From Ipomoea triloba (lineage: Eukaryota > Streptophyta > Magnoliopsida > Solanales > Convolvulaceae): a stretch of 64,000 bases of DNA. The notes beneath the pieces were generated by a model. That model did not search any database and was not told where the DNA came from. It saw nothing but the letters and a program-made list of their open reading frames with translations. Positions 10,817 through 21,353 of this stretch are shown piece after piece. Every line of letters begins with the position of its first letter. The first letter of the stretch is position 1. The position numbers and the translations under genes are program-made. The stretch spans positions 5,714,181 to 5,778,180 of the forward strand of contig NC_044925.1 in the NCBI RefSeq assembly GCF_003576645.1, given 5' to 3'.

Positions 10817-12635
10817 GAACATCATGTCATAGGTTTTGATGATACCAACTAATAAGTAGAAATCCCCAAGTCTCGATACATAGGCAAAACGTTGTAAGTT
10901 CGACAAGTAAACCAAGAGCGAAAATACAACCGGGTAACTTTGAGCTCAACTCGGAAAATATTTAAGCTTGAGGTAAATTTGTTTGAACATCTTAGAAGTC
11001 TCGTGTGTTGTAATCATATAGACAGATCAGAAGAAAGCATGGGACAACACTGGAGGAATAAGGGTCTGCGAGACATCAACTAAGTCTCGAGACATAAGCA
11101 GAGTTCGAGAGGTAGGACCTCTCGATACAGTTATCCAGTTCGAGACATAAACAGAGTTCGAGAGATAGACCTCTCGATATTTGAGTTCGAGACATCAAGC
11201 AATCAAGATATCAACCTTGGTCTCGATACACTAACAATTCTCCAACAAAGCTGAATGACGGTCATACTTAAAGTTTGGAGAAGAAGAATATCATGGAGAT
11301 GGAATAATGAAGAGGTGCCGAACGTGAAGATTTCAAAATGGGCGGAAATGGATGACACGTCAGATTTCCACCACAAACGGTCAAAAGGTGCACCAATGCT
11401 GAAGTGGTCTGATTCCCTACAAACAAGGAATAATGGGAATATAAAAAGAGTAACTTTTACCAAAAGACGAAAGTGGAGCATGGACTCAAGAAAGTGAACT
11501 ATGGAATATTCACTACAAGACAAAGAGGTTCAAGTTACAAGATCACCACTCCATGAAATATGCTGAAAATATGCAAGACCCATGATCAGCATGGGAGACA
11601 AATTTCAAACGGAATAATTTTCCCTCCAACGGAATTATTCCTCTACTCTCATATATAAGGACGTAAAGACACAGAAGAAAAGCGGGGGAAAAAAAAAGGG
11701 GAAAAGAGAGAAAAAGGAGTTAAAAAGAAAAGAGGTTCGAAATTCTTAAGAAGTGTCTGTCTAAAACGTTCAAGTGCAAGTGCTTAACTTGGAATATCAT
11801 CCTGATATTCAAAACAGCGAGAAAACACACCTAAGTGTTTGAGAGAGTTACAAAGCTTAAACTGCTATACATCTAGAAGGTGACCGAAGCTGCTCTACAT
11901 CGAAGTTGATTCAACGATAGCTTGTGGTCAGATTGGAGTCTGTTACATTCAACTGTGACAACCAAAAACACCTTGCTTTGGATTAAGCAAGAGAGGTGGA
12001 GTAACCTGGCAGCTGTCCGAGTGAAAGAAACCTGAGGCTTGACGCGGGCTTGGTGATCAAAGGTCAAGTGCTCGAGAGGTGGAGTAACTGGAAGCGGGGA
12101 GAAAGACCTTGGAGAGGCGGAGTAACCTGGGAGCTGTCTTGTGAAGATCCTGAGGCTTGACGCGGGCTTGGTGATCAAAGGTCAAGTGCTCGAGAGGTGG
12201 AGTAACAAGAAGCGGGGCGAAAAACCTGAGGCTTGAGGCGGGCTTCGTGATCAAAGCTCAAGCGCTCGATATTGTACTAAAAAGGGAAGTTTTTAGTGCA
12301 ATCCTTCCAGGGAGTTTCTGGAAGAAGAGTGGACGTAGGCGGGTTGGCCGAACCACTTAAAAATCTCTCTTGCATTTACTTACTGCTTTTATCTCTCGCT
12401 AACCTCTCGATTGCACTACATATAAACACACCTCTCGAACTAACTCAAACTCGTGCTAACTAAAAGGGGATAACATTTCCGCTGCGCATAAAACTTTGTC
12501 TTCACCTCGTGAGGTATCGAACCTAAACATCCTAAGTTCAATACACACGAGAGGTCGAAAAGATTTGCAAAATCTTATACAAGTCTATTCACCCCCCCCC
12601 CTCTAGACTTGTACCCCATCCCCTTGGGACCAACA
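10811..12635 (+). repeat. 3' LTR of the Sirevirus (1825 bp)
   Basis: Begins TGTTAGGAAC after the polypurine tract and ends CTTGGGACCAACA after a C-run, a typical Sirevirus LTR end. A TATA box (atatataagg, 11651-11660) is the candidate start of transcription. It holds many TTCGAGAGGT/ACCTCTCGAA motifs, some as hairpins: 11105-11113 pairs with 11117-11125 around a 3 nt loop. A tandem block spans 11990-12266, with units starting at 12031, 12149 and 12225. No coding potential. Confidence 0.9.
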
Positions 12636-14060
12636 AAAAGAAGAATTGTTTGCACAGGCTAAAGAACGATGCAGGAGATTGGGTTGAGGGCGAGGCTATG
12701 AAGCCGGTGGTGCTAACATACTTTAATAGAATCTTTCTCTCTGGGGGCTCTGCTCCTGTGGAATCTTTCTATGATTCTATCACGCCACGGGTTTCTCAGG
12801 CTGATAATGATGATTTACTGCGCCCGTTTGACACTCATGAGGTAAAGGCAGCTCTGTTCTCAATGTTCCCTGATAAAGCTCCCGGACCGGATGGGATGAA
12901 TCCGGGGTTTTTTCAGCACTATTGGGATGTGGTTGGTATGGATGTATCTGACTTTATTCTAAATTGCCTTAATACGTGCTCCTTTCCGGCTGGTTTGAAT
13001 GATACTAATGTTGTTTTGATCCCCAAAAAGTTGCAACTAAGCACATTACCATGTTATTTTTGTCTATTGAAACTTAAAATAAACTCGTGACCTGTAATAA
13101 CATGTCATTAGGATTTTGACAATGTTTTGGTTGGCTAACTTCAAGGACCAAAATTGACGACGGGCGATTAGTGAACGATTGTTAGTCGCCTTTGTCATTG
13201 ACGAATAGGACCCTAAATTTAGGTAAACGAGCCTAAGTTTTCTATAGGTAAATAGCTCAAACTAATAAGACTTATACTGCTCCCATTAGAAGTCGAACTT
13301 GTAACCTTTTGGTTATCAAGTAAAAAGTCTGATCAATTTGCATCGCAATTCCGCCTATATTCTTACTATAAATGGTCTTATAATTGAAACTTAAGAGTTG
13401 AATTCTATCAATGAACTATATTTTTAAATACGAGTCTTCAACGAGAGGGACGTAGATGTTCAACACAAGATTATTTGGATTCAAACCGCAGAGGAGGAAA
13501 TTGAACGCGCCTTTACCCGCCATAAAGACGTCATGATCAGTACGAAGGAGCAGAACTCTCCGCCTGAGATGGAATGCCTCCACTGTACACTAATCCACGC
13601 TCAATGTGGATGGTAGTGTCAAAGTGGGGTGTAACAGAGCTGGCTTCAGCGGGGTGGTTAGAAACAACAAAGGCGAATGGCATGGGGCAATCATGAGCAA
13701 ATCAGTCTATAGTGATCCCTCTATGGTGGAAGCGGAGGCCATTGTGGAGTGTCTCAGCTGGGCTTGGCAGAAGGGTCTTCGCGACTTGGAGGTCCAATCG
13801 GATGCAAAGAATGTGGTTCAATGGATCCAAAATGATTCCGTCGTCAGTACATTGATAAAGTGAAATGGTGGATCAACTGAGACGGGTGGAGGATCTCCTT
13901 TCGGGTGGTTTATCGTGAACAAAATAGGGTGGCTGATTGCCTAGCGTCACTCGGAGCCCTTCAGGGGAGTGAACGGAAAGAGCTGGATGTCTGCCCTATT
14001 GGGAGTGAGGAAGCCTACCAGGATGATTTGGTGCATGTCACAAGGGCACGCAGAGTGGTG
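12636..14060 (+). mobile_element. LINE (non-LTR retrotransposon) remnant: RT and RNase H pieces
   Basis: 12640-13030 encodes the start of a plant L1-type reverse transcriptase: R-L-K-N-D-A-G-D-W-V, then K-A-P-G-P-D-G-M and V-L-I-P-K-K. It is cut at 13030 just before the usual R-P-I-S-L block. 13440-13600 and 13590-14060 encode the C-terminal part with an RNase H domain (N-V-D-G-S-V, E-A-E-A, S-D-A-K-N-V-V), and after a frameshift near 13861 the V-A-D-C-L-A-S-L-G end. 13031-13440 is unrelated AT-rich sequence and most of RT is missing. Its 5' part should lie left of the Sirevirus. Confidence 0.8.
13606..13863 (+). pseudogene. LINE RNase H domain fragment (RVT_3 type)
   Basis: Frame of 85 codons with D-G-S-V, G-F-S-G-V-V-R-N, V-E-A-E-A-I and Q-S-D-A-K, the expected acidic positions of an RNase H fold in plant LINEs. 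The end of the domain continues in another frame to about 14060. Non-functional remnant. Confidence 0.75.
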
Positions 14061-15338
14061 GAGTCAACTTGATGTTTGGCCTACTAGGGGTCCCCCCTCC
14101 TTCTACCGATTTAAAAAAAGAATACAAGTACAAACTCCAATTAACCTACATAAAGTTGGGGAAGGAGTGGAAGATTACACGGATTGCCCTGTGTAACTCG
14201 TAGGCTAAATAGGTTGGCTTGTGTAATCAGCAAGCTAGACGGGCTGGCCTGTCTTGATTGAGGTTTTCGGGTTGGACCCATTTTGACAGCTCTAACTCAA
14301 TAGTCTATAGACATTTACCAAAATATATAATAATTGAGAGCTTATTGTGTTGTAGACAAAATTGTTTATTGCGTTTATTTTCTGTTGTTGTTGTTGTTTA
14401 TTTATTATTTATTTTACAATTAATTCTCTAATCTCATTCCTCCTATTTCATTTTCCGGTCGAAATTTTTGTAATCAATTAATTAAATATTTTATTGGTCA
14501 AATAATTAATAAAGCTTATTTAATAAGAAACTGTAAAATGAAAATTAACTAATATCTATTAATTAGTAATATTGTTTATATATCCATGTATCAATATCAA
14601 TACTATTAATAAAAGTAAACCCTCCCCTGCAACTTTTCAGGCCAAACTAATATTATTAATTAATTGGTAAAAAATTAATAAAGCTTAATTGGTTTTTCAA
14701 AAAAAAAATAAAGCTTAATTGGTAACGAAATTTTATTTACCAAATTTTGAGAATAATTATTAAACCATTATAATTGTGAGAATAATGAAAACAAATTTTG
14801 AAGGTATATTATTTGTGTACTGAAGGTATATTATTTTGTATACTATCAAATAATGAAAATTCAATACATAAATAATGTACATTTTGCCAATGACCTTGTT
14901 GGCCTTGTTGTGTCATATATTAGCTACTCAATTAGGACGTGCCTATCAAGCATGGCAAATTATTGTGATCCATAAACTATGTAGACTACGGCTCAAAATA
15001 ACGTTGTTTTGACATTAAAAAACATTATTGGTCAATAACATCGTCTCGTTTATGTGTTAGAATAACAGCATCTCGTTTATGGCAGGAGTGAAGAGCCATT
15101 TGATACGGCGTGGGATCTACCGTATTGGGAGCATTTATCACTGTCTTAATGTTGATTAGAGCTCAATTTGGACGTGGCTACTACATTGTAACGGAGTCAA
15201 TATTACTAAAAAAAAAAAAAAAAAAAAAAAAAAGGTTCGGTTTGAGATGATATTTTGGGAAAACAGAATTACAAAGCTATATATATATATATATACTGCC
15301 ACATGGCACCAAGGTGCAGTTACAACAAACCAGCAGCA
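14061..15338. other. AT-rich intergenic sequence, possible hAT end near 14290
   Basis: 14200-14290 repeats a ggctggcctgt-like theme and ends cccattttgacagctcta, which resembles the sub-terminal end of a hAT element; the partner was not found. The rest is AT-rich with a poly(A) run at 15209-15232 and a short (TA)n at about 15280. No gene seen. Confidence 0.4.
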
Positions 15339-15339
15339 T

Positions 15340-15346
15340 TATAAAA
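15340..15346 (+). promoter_or_regulatory. TATA box of the small two-exon gene
   Basis: TATAAAA about 165 bp before the ATG at 15509, in the only GC-mixed stretch upstream of it. Confidence 0.5.
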
Positions 15347-15390
15347 GATTTAGCCTGCCCTTAGCTATATCTGCATGCCTTATTCTTCAG

Positions 15391-15495
15391 ATTTTCTTTT
15401 CTAAATCGTTGTGCCTTCCTTCATCTCAAATCAGTTTTATTTTCATCATTTTCTTTTCTAAATCGTTGTGCCTTTCTTCATCTCAAATCAGTTTT
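15391..15495 (+). repeat. 57 bp tandem duplication in the 5' UTR
   Basis: The block starting attttcttttctaaatcg at 15391 recurs at 15448, followed by the same pyrimidine-rich sequence up to the ATG. Two or three differences separate the copies. Confidence 0.85.
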
Positions 15496-15508
15496 TCATC
15501 TGAAGAAA

Positions 15509-15975
15509 ATGGCTGATAATGATGAACTCCCGGCTACTGAAGAAGGAGCTCATCAATCGAAAATGGCGGATTATGTGATCATTGAGAATTACATGGACCA
15601 ACTTCTTCTGGCTATTGATTCAGGTTCAGATCAGAAAAAGATTGGGGATCATGTAGTGAATGACACCTACATCGATGAAATCCTGGCTGAAGTTCAAGAT
15701 CAAGAAAATCCTGAGAAGATGAATGTTGAAGGAGATGCGAGAGAAAAGAGTGGTGATGAATTTTCTTGGGAAATGGTGGAAAGTGTTGGGAATTCTATAC
15801 CTGGACGATCTGATTCTAAAGGTAATAATGATTTTGAAACTTATTTAATTTTACAACCATATTTTTGAAGAGTTACGTTTTATGATATGATATACTTTAA
15901 TTTATGGAATATCCAGAGAGTATAACTGCTCAAAAAGTGAAAGCTGATGAAGGTGAAGGAAGTGCAAGGAGCTGA
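15509..15975 (+). CDS. Small acidic two-exon protein of unknown function (123 aa)
   Basis: Exon 1 15509-15821, GT donor at 15822; exon 2 15917-15975 after an AG at 15915-15916. The joined frame is 372 nt with its own stop. The junction is inferred from the splice signals and the coding character of exon 2 (E-S-I-T-A-Q-K-V). The protein is acidic and helical, with no signal peptide or membrane segment. A 16-residue motif occurs twice, at residues 21-36 and 47-62 (D-Y/H-V-I/V ... Y-M/I-D-Q/E-L/I-L). Near the end D-E-F-S-W-E-M-V (W87 to V90) fits the W-x-x-V core of an ATG8-interacting motif. I do not recognise the family. A TATA box and UTR support a real gene. Confidence 0.6.
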
Positions 15976-18206
15976 GCTGAGGCTGATCTGATAAGGCTAC
16001 TATACGTTGACTATCTGAAATAATTCTTCAAGCTAAGTCTTCATAGACATGTAAGAAATAAATAGAATACATATATAGTTAAATACTAGTCTATAACCTC
16101 AGCATTGCATTCTGTAAACACTCTTGTCTTTAGGTACAAGCTCTTGCTTATGCATCAAAGTCTGATCTCAAGTTGCTCCGATCCTTGTAATATGTGGTTT
16201 AACTTTGTGTTTAGGGCGTTCAAATTCTGACGACATTAATAGTGTGCCTTGAATTGAAATTCAATACATTTGCAAATTAAAATGGATCTTATAGAGAATC
16301 TGAAATTTTGATTTTTGGTGCTTCTGAATATAATTGCTAGTTTCAGTTGCAAAAACGTATATATGTGATTACTTTTTAGTTCATTTATCTTACTATTTTG
16401 ATTACTAGCTACATCCCTATCTTGTGGCTTAATTTCTAGTTCATATATATATATATATTAAAAGATCTTTTAATTCAATTCATGATTTCCATTGATAACA
16501 AATCCTAAGGGTTGTTTCTCAAAAATGTTCACAGTGGTGGGTTGGTAACTTTTACCTTTGCTAGGCTTGAGAGCTATAAAATGTACAATCTTTTCTTTTG
16601 GCATATGTTGGTCAGAAATTAAACACTCCCCCTTTCAGGACAAAAGCTCTCCCATTTAGGGAGACCTTAGACTAGCACCACCCTAATAGTGCAATAGAGG
16701 TCATATATTATAGTCTAGGTCATGACTCTAATTGATCAGCCATTGACCTTATCCAGATAAATATGTACCAAGCTGTTATACTTTTCTACTTTTCTTATTT
16801 TATGAACTTTCGATGTGGGATAGCAACATTGAATCATATAGGTAACTTCATCAACAACCATCAATTTTAGCCAAAATCTCAAACGCATATATATATATAG
16901 ATGGATAGACAATACGTAAGCAAAGGAATAAAAAGAAATTGAACTTGGATTTGGTTAGGCGCCTAGGCCTGCAAATGCAAGCCTCTGATCTTTAGCCACC
17001 ACAAATTATGACATCAACGTAACACTTCCACTACTTGAGTAGACCTTAATTAGCCCATAACTCTTCTTTCATATCTCCTTCATCCTCTTGCACAAGAGTG
17101 GTAGTGTTGATGTTTTATTTTATTAGTATTTCTGTATTTTGTTGTAAATAATTATATGTGAATATTATTGGAGGTATTATATTATGATAATGATTTTGTT
17201 TGGTAAAATAGTTAGTTTATTAGTCAATTTTGACTTATTTGACCATTATTAGCTGTTTGACTTGATTAAAAAATCAATACAAGTATTTGGTTAATCAGCT
17301 TTTTGTAATTATTTCAAAATGCTTAAATTTAAAAAGTTGCTTTCAATTAACCTTTTTGAGAAATTAAAAGAAATTATACCAAACAACTATCAACTAACAA
17401 CTAATTTACCAAATACATTTCTACAATCAACTAATGTTGTCAACTAGTACAATTATACCCTCTAAGCTAATCAGCTAACAGTCATTACCAAACAGGGTCT
17501 ATACTTCTTTATCCTTTATAAATTTATAGTTATGCTGAAACTTTGTATATCTTGTACGTATATATTGAATTAAATGATGAATTATAAAAATTGATATATC
17601 TCTATGTATTTCTTATCTCGTCTATCTTCTCTTTTACTTTACACCTTTTTGCAATCAGATGATGCAAAGATACGTCCAATTTCACAAAAAATTAATTCTT
17701 CCAATTCACAACAATTTTAACTTTATTATTGTCTTAATTATACTATTAGACGATACTATTGAATAGCACACATGAACAATAATAGTTCAAACTATTGTGC
17801 ATTATATCAATGCATATATTAATTATGAATACAAACAATGCAAAAAAGTAGTGATGTCAAGTGGTATTGTTGTGTCAATTCAGTCTATACTGATATAGGT
17901 TGACGCTAATATAGGTTGTGTTATTTTGGTCATATTTTTACAATGCAAGTCCGACTTGCATACATGTCCACGTTAATCTATTAAAATATTTAATTAATCG
18001 TTTTAAAATATTTTAAGTCTAGCCTAGGTCATGACTCTACTTGATCAGACATTGACCTTATCCCGGTAAGAATGTACCAAGTTGTTATACTTTTCTACTT
18101 TTTGTATTTTAATTTATGAACTTTGGATGTGGGATAGCAACATTGAATCATCTATGTAAGTAATGTAACGCCGACAACGACCTTCAGTTTTAGCCCAAAT
18201 CTCAAA

Positions 18207-18208
<2 letters not shown>
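15976..18208. other. Intergenic region with a duplicated block and a MITE
   Basis: A block of about 187 bp at 16714-16900 recurs at 18023-18220, about 85-90 percent identical by eye, both copies ending aaatctcaaacgcatatata. Between them lies an inverted-repeat element at about 17191-17500. No gene seen elsewhere here. Confidence 0.6.
17191..17500. mobile_element. MITE with TGTTTGGTAA-type inverted ends
   Basis: The left end has ttttgtttggtaaaatagttag; the right end read in reverse is ccctgtttggtaatgactgttag. The interior is AT-rich and about 310 bp long. No clear target duplication; superfamily not decided. Confidence 0.55.

Positions 18209-18279
<71 letters not shown>
18209..18279. repeat. 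(TA)n microsatellite
   Basis: About 35 TA dinucleotides, directly following the second copy of the duplicated block. Confidence 0.98.
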
Positions 18280-18282
<3 letters not shown>

Positions 18283-20132
18283 AAAATAGGAAGGAATTAT
18301 GCAACAAAGAAACTCATACTCAAGTTTTATACACCGCAAAGACAAAATAATAATAATAATAATCATCATCATCATAATAGTAATAGTAATAGTAATATTA
18401 ATCCAAAAATAGATATATTTATTTGGAAATAAGAAAATCGTAGCAGCCAAAGCAGCTATTGAGAGTGATTTTATAAACATATTATCAGTAATTTTATATT
18501 TACTGATAACAAAAGCAGCCAAATGGAAGCCATGCGAATGCTCATGTACACAACAAATGCACAGAGCTCAAATGAGATGGTGGATTACATCAATTGAAAT
18601 TTGTCTCATTACATGGGCAAAACTGTTTTCACAATCTCTTTTTCTTCTCCCTTCAACGCTAAATTGCAATTCTTTGGGGGGAGGTCTGAATTCTAATTCA
18701 ACAAATAGAAGGCGATTCCCTCCAACTAAACAACGTAATTATAGTATTTATTGAATTCCAATTCAACTACAGCTAAATTACAATGAACCAAATAGGCACC
18801 TAGGGACGAAGGAGGTACTAAAAACTGATTCTTCTGCCAAAAAAAATCACCAATAGATGGAATTGTTCTTTGGCATTGTTTAACCTTTTACCTTTAGCTT
18901 TGAATAAACTAAGGGTGTGTTTGGTTGGTGGATTTAAACATAAGATATGTGTATCAAAGTGATTGTTATTGTTTGGTTGATAGGTTTTTAGAATACTATT
19001 ATGGTCTTAGAAAACTCCATTAATTGAAAAACTCATACCTAATGAAATAAGGGTTTCATTTCCCTTCCTAACTGTTTTCTTCCCTAACTATTATTAACAT
19101 TTATATAATTTCTAATACTGAAATTAATAGACAACAACCATACTAATATATAAAAAGGAAACATTCTCTAAATTAAAGAATAAGGATCAAATAGGTCACT
19201 CAACACCATGCAAATTGCAATTGGACCATTGAACTCAAATAAAATGTAATTGGATCACTGAAACAACGCAAACTCATGCAATTCAAACCAAAATGACATG
19301 TTTATCTAATCATTTAAAAATTATTTTTAAATTGGATAACCGCCACATCAGCATGTTTTCGGGTAAACAGGTCATTTTGAGTTGAACTGTATGAGTTTGT
19401 ATTGTTCAGGAACTCAATTGCATTTCTTTTTTAGTTCGATGGTCCAACTGAAATTTGGTATGCAGTTGAATGACTTATTTAACCTTTATTCCTATGCTAA
19501 AAAAAAAAAAAAAAACCTTTATTCCTCAAATTAATGATGTTAACAACTAGTTCGAACCTTAGTCTTTCACCAAATTAAGCCCTCTCTCATCAGTAAGTTT
19601 TGATGTGAATTGAAGCTCCCAAATCTGCCCATCTTTACCTCCCGAATCATACCTCCGATCCCGCGATTCTAAACCCCAAATTAAGCCTACTTTTCTAACC
19701 CCAAATTTCACTCATAATTCAAACATGGAAAAGAATTAGAAATTTCCCAACTACTCCACCTACATCAAATTTGTAGTATAGTAATACAACTTGTCTCTAT
19801 TCACTTATACACAATATTCTCTTGGTAACATTATTACCATCACCTTCCAAAGTTATATAATTTTGAATACTAAAAATTAAAAAGCTAGGAAACATTCTCA
19901 AAGTTATATAATTTTGAATACTGAAAATTTAAAAGCTAGGAAAGCATTCTCGAAGTTATTATCAACTAATACATAAAAAGGAAACATTCTTAAATTAATG
20001 ATATTTACAAGTAGTTCAACCTTTAGTCTTTCACCAAGTTAAGCTCTCTCTCATCAACAAAACTTGCTGTGAATTTCCGATCCCGCTTGTCAACCCTAAA
20101 GTCCTGTCATAATTCAAACATTCAAAATGAAA
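18280..20132. other. Intergenic region with foldback MITE and short tandem duplications
   Basis: Holds the foldback element at 19186-19494 and a 52 bp tandem duplication (copies from 19848 and 19900). A block beginning near 19525 recurs near 19990 (attaatgat ... tagtctttcacca ... ctctctcatc). The rest is AT-rich. No gene seen. Confidence 0.5.
19186..19494. mobile_element. Foldback MITE with terminal inverted repeats of about 130 bp
   Basis: The left arm (aaggatcaaataggtcactc ...) and the reverse complement of the right arm (aaggttaaataagtcattca ...) match over about 130 bp, leaving almost no loop. Shared inner words include caattggaccat and aaaatgac. No coding capacity. Confidence 0.7.
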
Positions 20133-21353
20133 CTACCCAATGAAAAACACATTGTCCATAGTCTTGTAAATTCTAAGATCTCTAGGGAAACAAATTGGAA
20201 ATTCCTTAATTTCACCTACATCAAATTTTCTCCAAACTTCACTTTTCAAGTTACAAACCAAAATGGTAATTTGTTTACTATTTGTACATAACATCACAAT
20301 TTCCCCAGCATGATTGGTAGTATAGCGGTACACCGGTGAGTTTTCTACCCCCAAATCGAATGGAATGATTATAGTAATATTCTCCCAACATCCCTTAGAT
20401 TTCTCCAAAGTCCAAACATTCATGTAGAATACGTGGCCTATTTTGCGAACATAAACGATAGCCAGTCGACCTCCATCAACTTGTAGCAATGCAAAATTTT
20501 TTATAACAAAATTAGAATAGAGTAATTTTCCCGCAAATATATCTATAGATAAAAACTTTGATGATGATGAAACTTCAGCTGGAATTGGTATCAAAGAATA
20601 ACTCTATGACCCAACTTCAAATGCTACTATGTGGAAGTTAGTAGGGTCATCTCTAGTCAGCCAATTATAGGAATAGATAACGCTATTGATGTGGACACTA
20701 GTATTGGAATAGCCAGCGCAGCCAAAGCCATCAAAGGGGTAGAAGGGGTACGAAGAATAATTGATCTCCCTCCATGATTTATCCACTCCCACAGTCAAAA
20801 TCCAGTGCTTATACTCGAAAATGCTCCTCCTCCGATCAATAATCAAAACCTTGTATCTTTTAGATTGTGAATCGAACCCCAATAGTGCACAGAGGAAATT
20901 TGGATGGCGGGAGGGGAACTGGAATCTTGGAAGGGAAATACGCTGTCCCGTACTAACATTGCAAACAACGACTTCTCCATTGGGTCTGGAGAGACAAATT
21001 AGGCCGTCGGAGGAGGAGTGTAGACAACCTTTCAAAAAGGGTTCTTCAGTGTCCAAGTAGCCGAGAGGGTTAGCTTGGAGGTTTTCTTGGGTGAAATTGA
21101 TGGTGTAATACGAAGGGGCGGAAGGGACGGAGAGCGGCTTTCGAGGTGTGATAGCGATGAGGATGCCCGCCCTACTGGGAAGTTTGAAGGACAAGTTGCG
21201 ATGCAGAACGCCAAAGGCATGATCAGCTATGAGAGCGTAAAACAATTTAGAAACGCACCTGAGTCGTACTAGCGACTTGGCAGGGAGCTTGGAGAGGATA
21301 TCGAAGAGAATGTCTTGGGGAAGAAAAGGTAGCGTTGAAACACCCGCCATCAT
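20133..21353 (-). pseudogene. F-box protein gene split by a single in-frame TAG
   Basis: Minus strand, ATG at 21351-21353. The F-box lies at residues 10-50 (L-P-Q-D-I-L-F-D-I-L-S-K-L-P-A-K-S-L-V-R), followed by an F-box-associated type-3-like region (G-L-I-C-L, C-N-V-S-T-G-Q, Y-K-V-L). TAG at 20604-20606 (codon 250) stops it. The same frame then stays open for 156 more residues of family-like sequence to 20133, with no frameshift. Intact F-box/FBA proteins are about 380-420 residues, matching 406 here. F-box proteins are substrate adaptors of SCF ubiquitin ligases. The stop may be a recent null allele, a sequencing error, or may give a 249-residue form lacking part of the substrate region. 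Confidence 0.8.

Larger units (their letters stand above)
1..12635 (+). mobile_element. Ty1-copia Sirevirus-type LTR retrotransposon, 5' LTR outside window
   Basis: Gene order gag, pol (protease, integrase, reverse transcriptase, RNase H), then extra ORFs before the 3' LTR. This is the layout of the Sirevirus (SIRE/Maximus) branch of Ty1-copia. The right edge is a TG...CA LTR (10811-12635) preceded by a purine tract. The bases after the LTR, aaaag at 12636-12640, are the candidate target-site duplication; its partner would lie left of the window. Three N runs interrupt the element. The pol frame is open over its whole length, so the insertion looks fairly young, although the small ORF at 5189 is frameshifted. 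It lies inside a LINE. Confidence 0.9.

Noticed and set aside
18202..18522. 106-codon frame over the (TA)n array
   Set aside because: Ile/Tyr repeats from TA dinucleotides; no coding character outside them. The same applies to 26241-26535.
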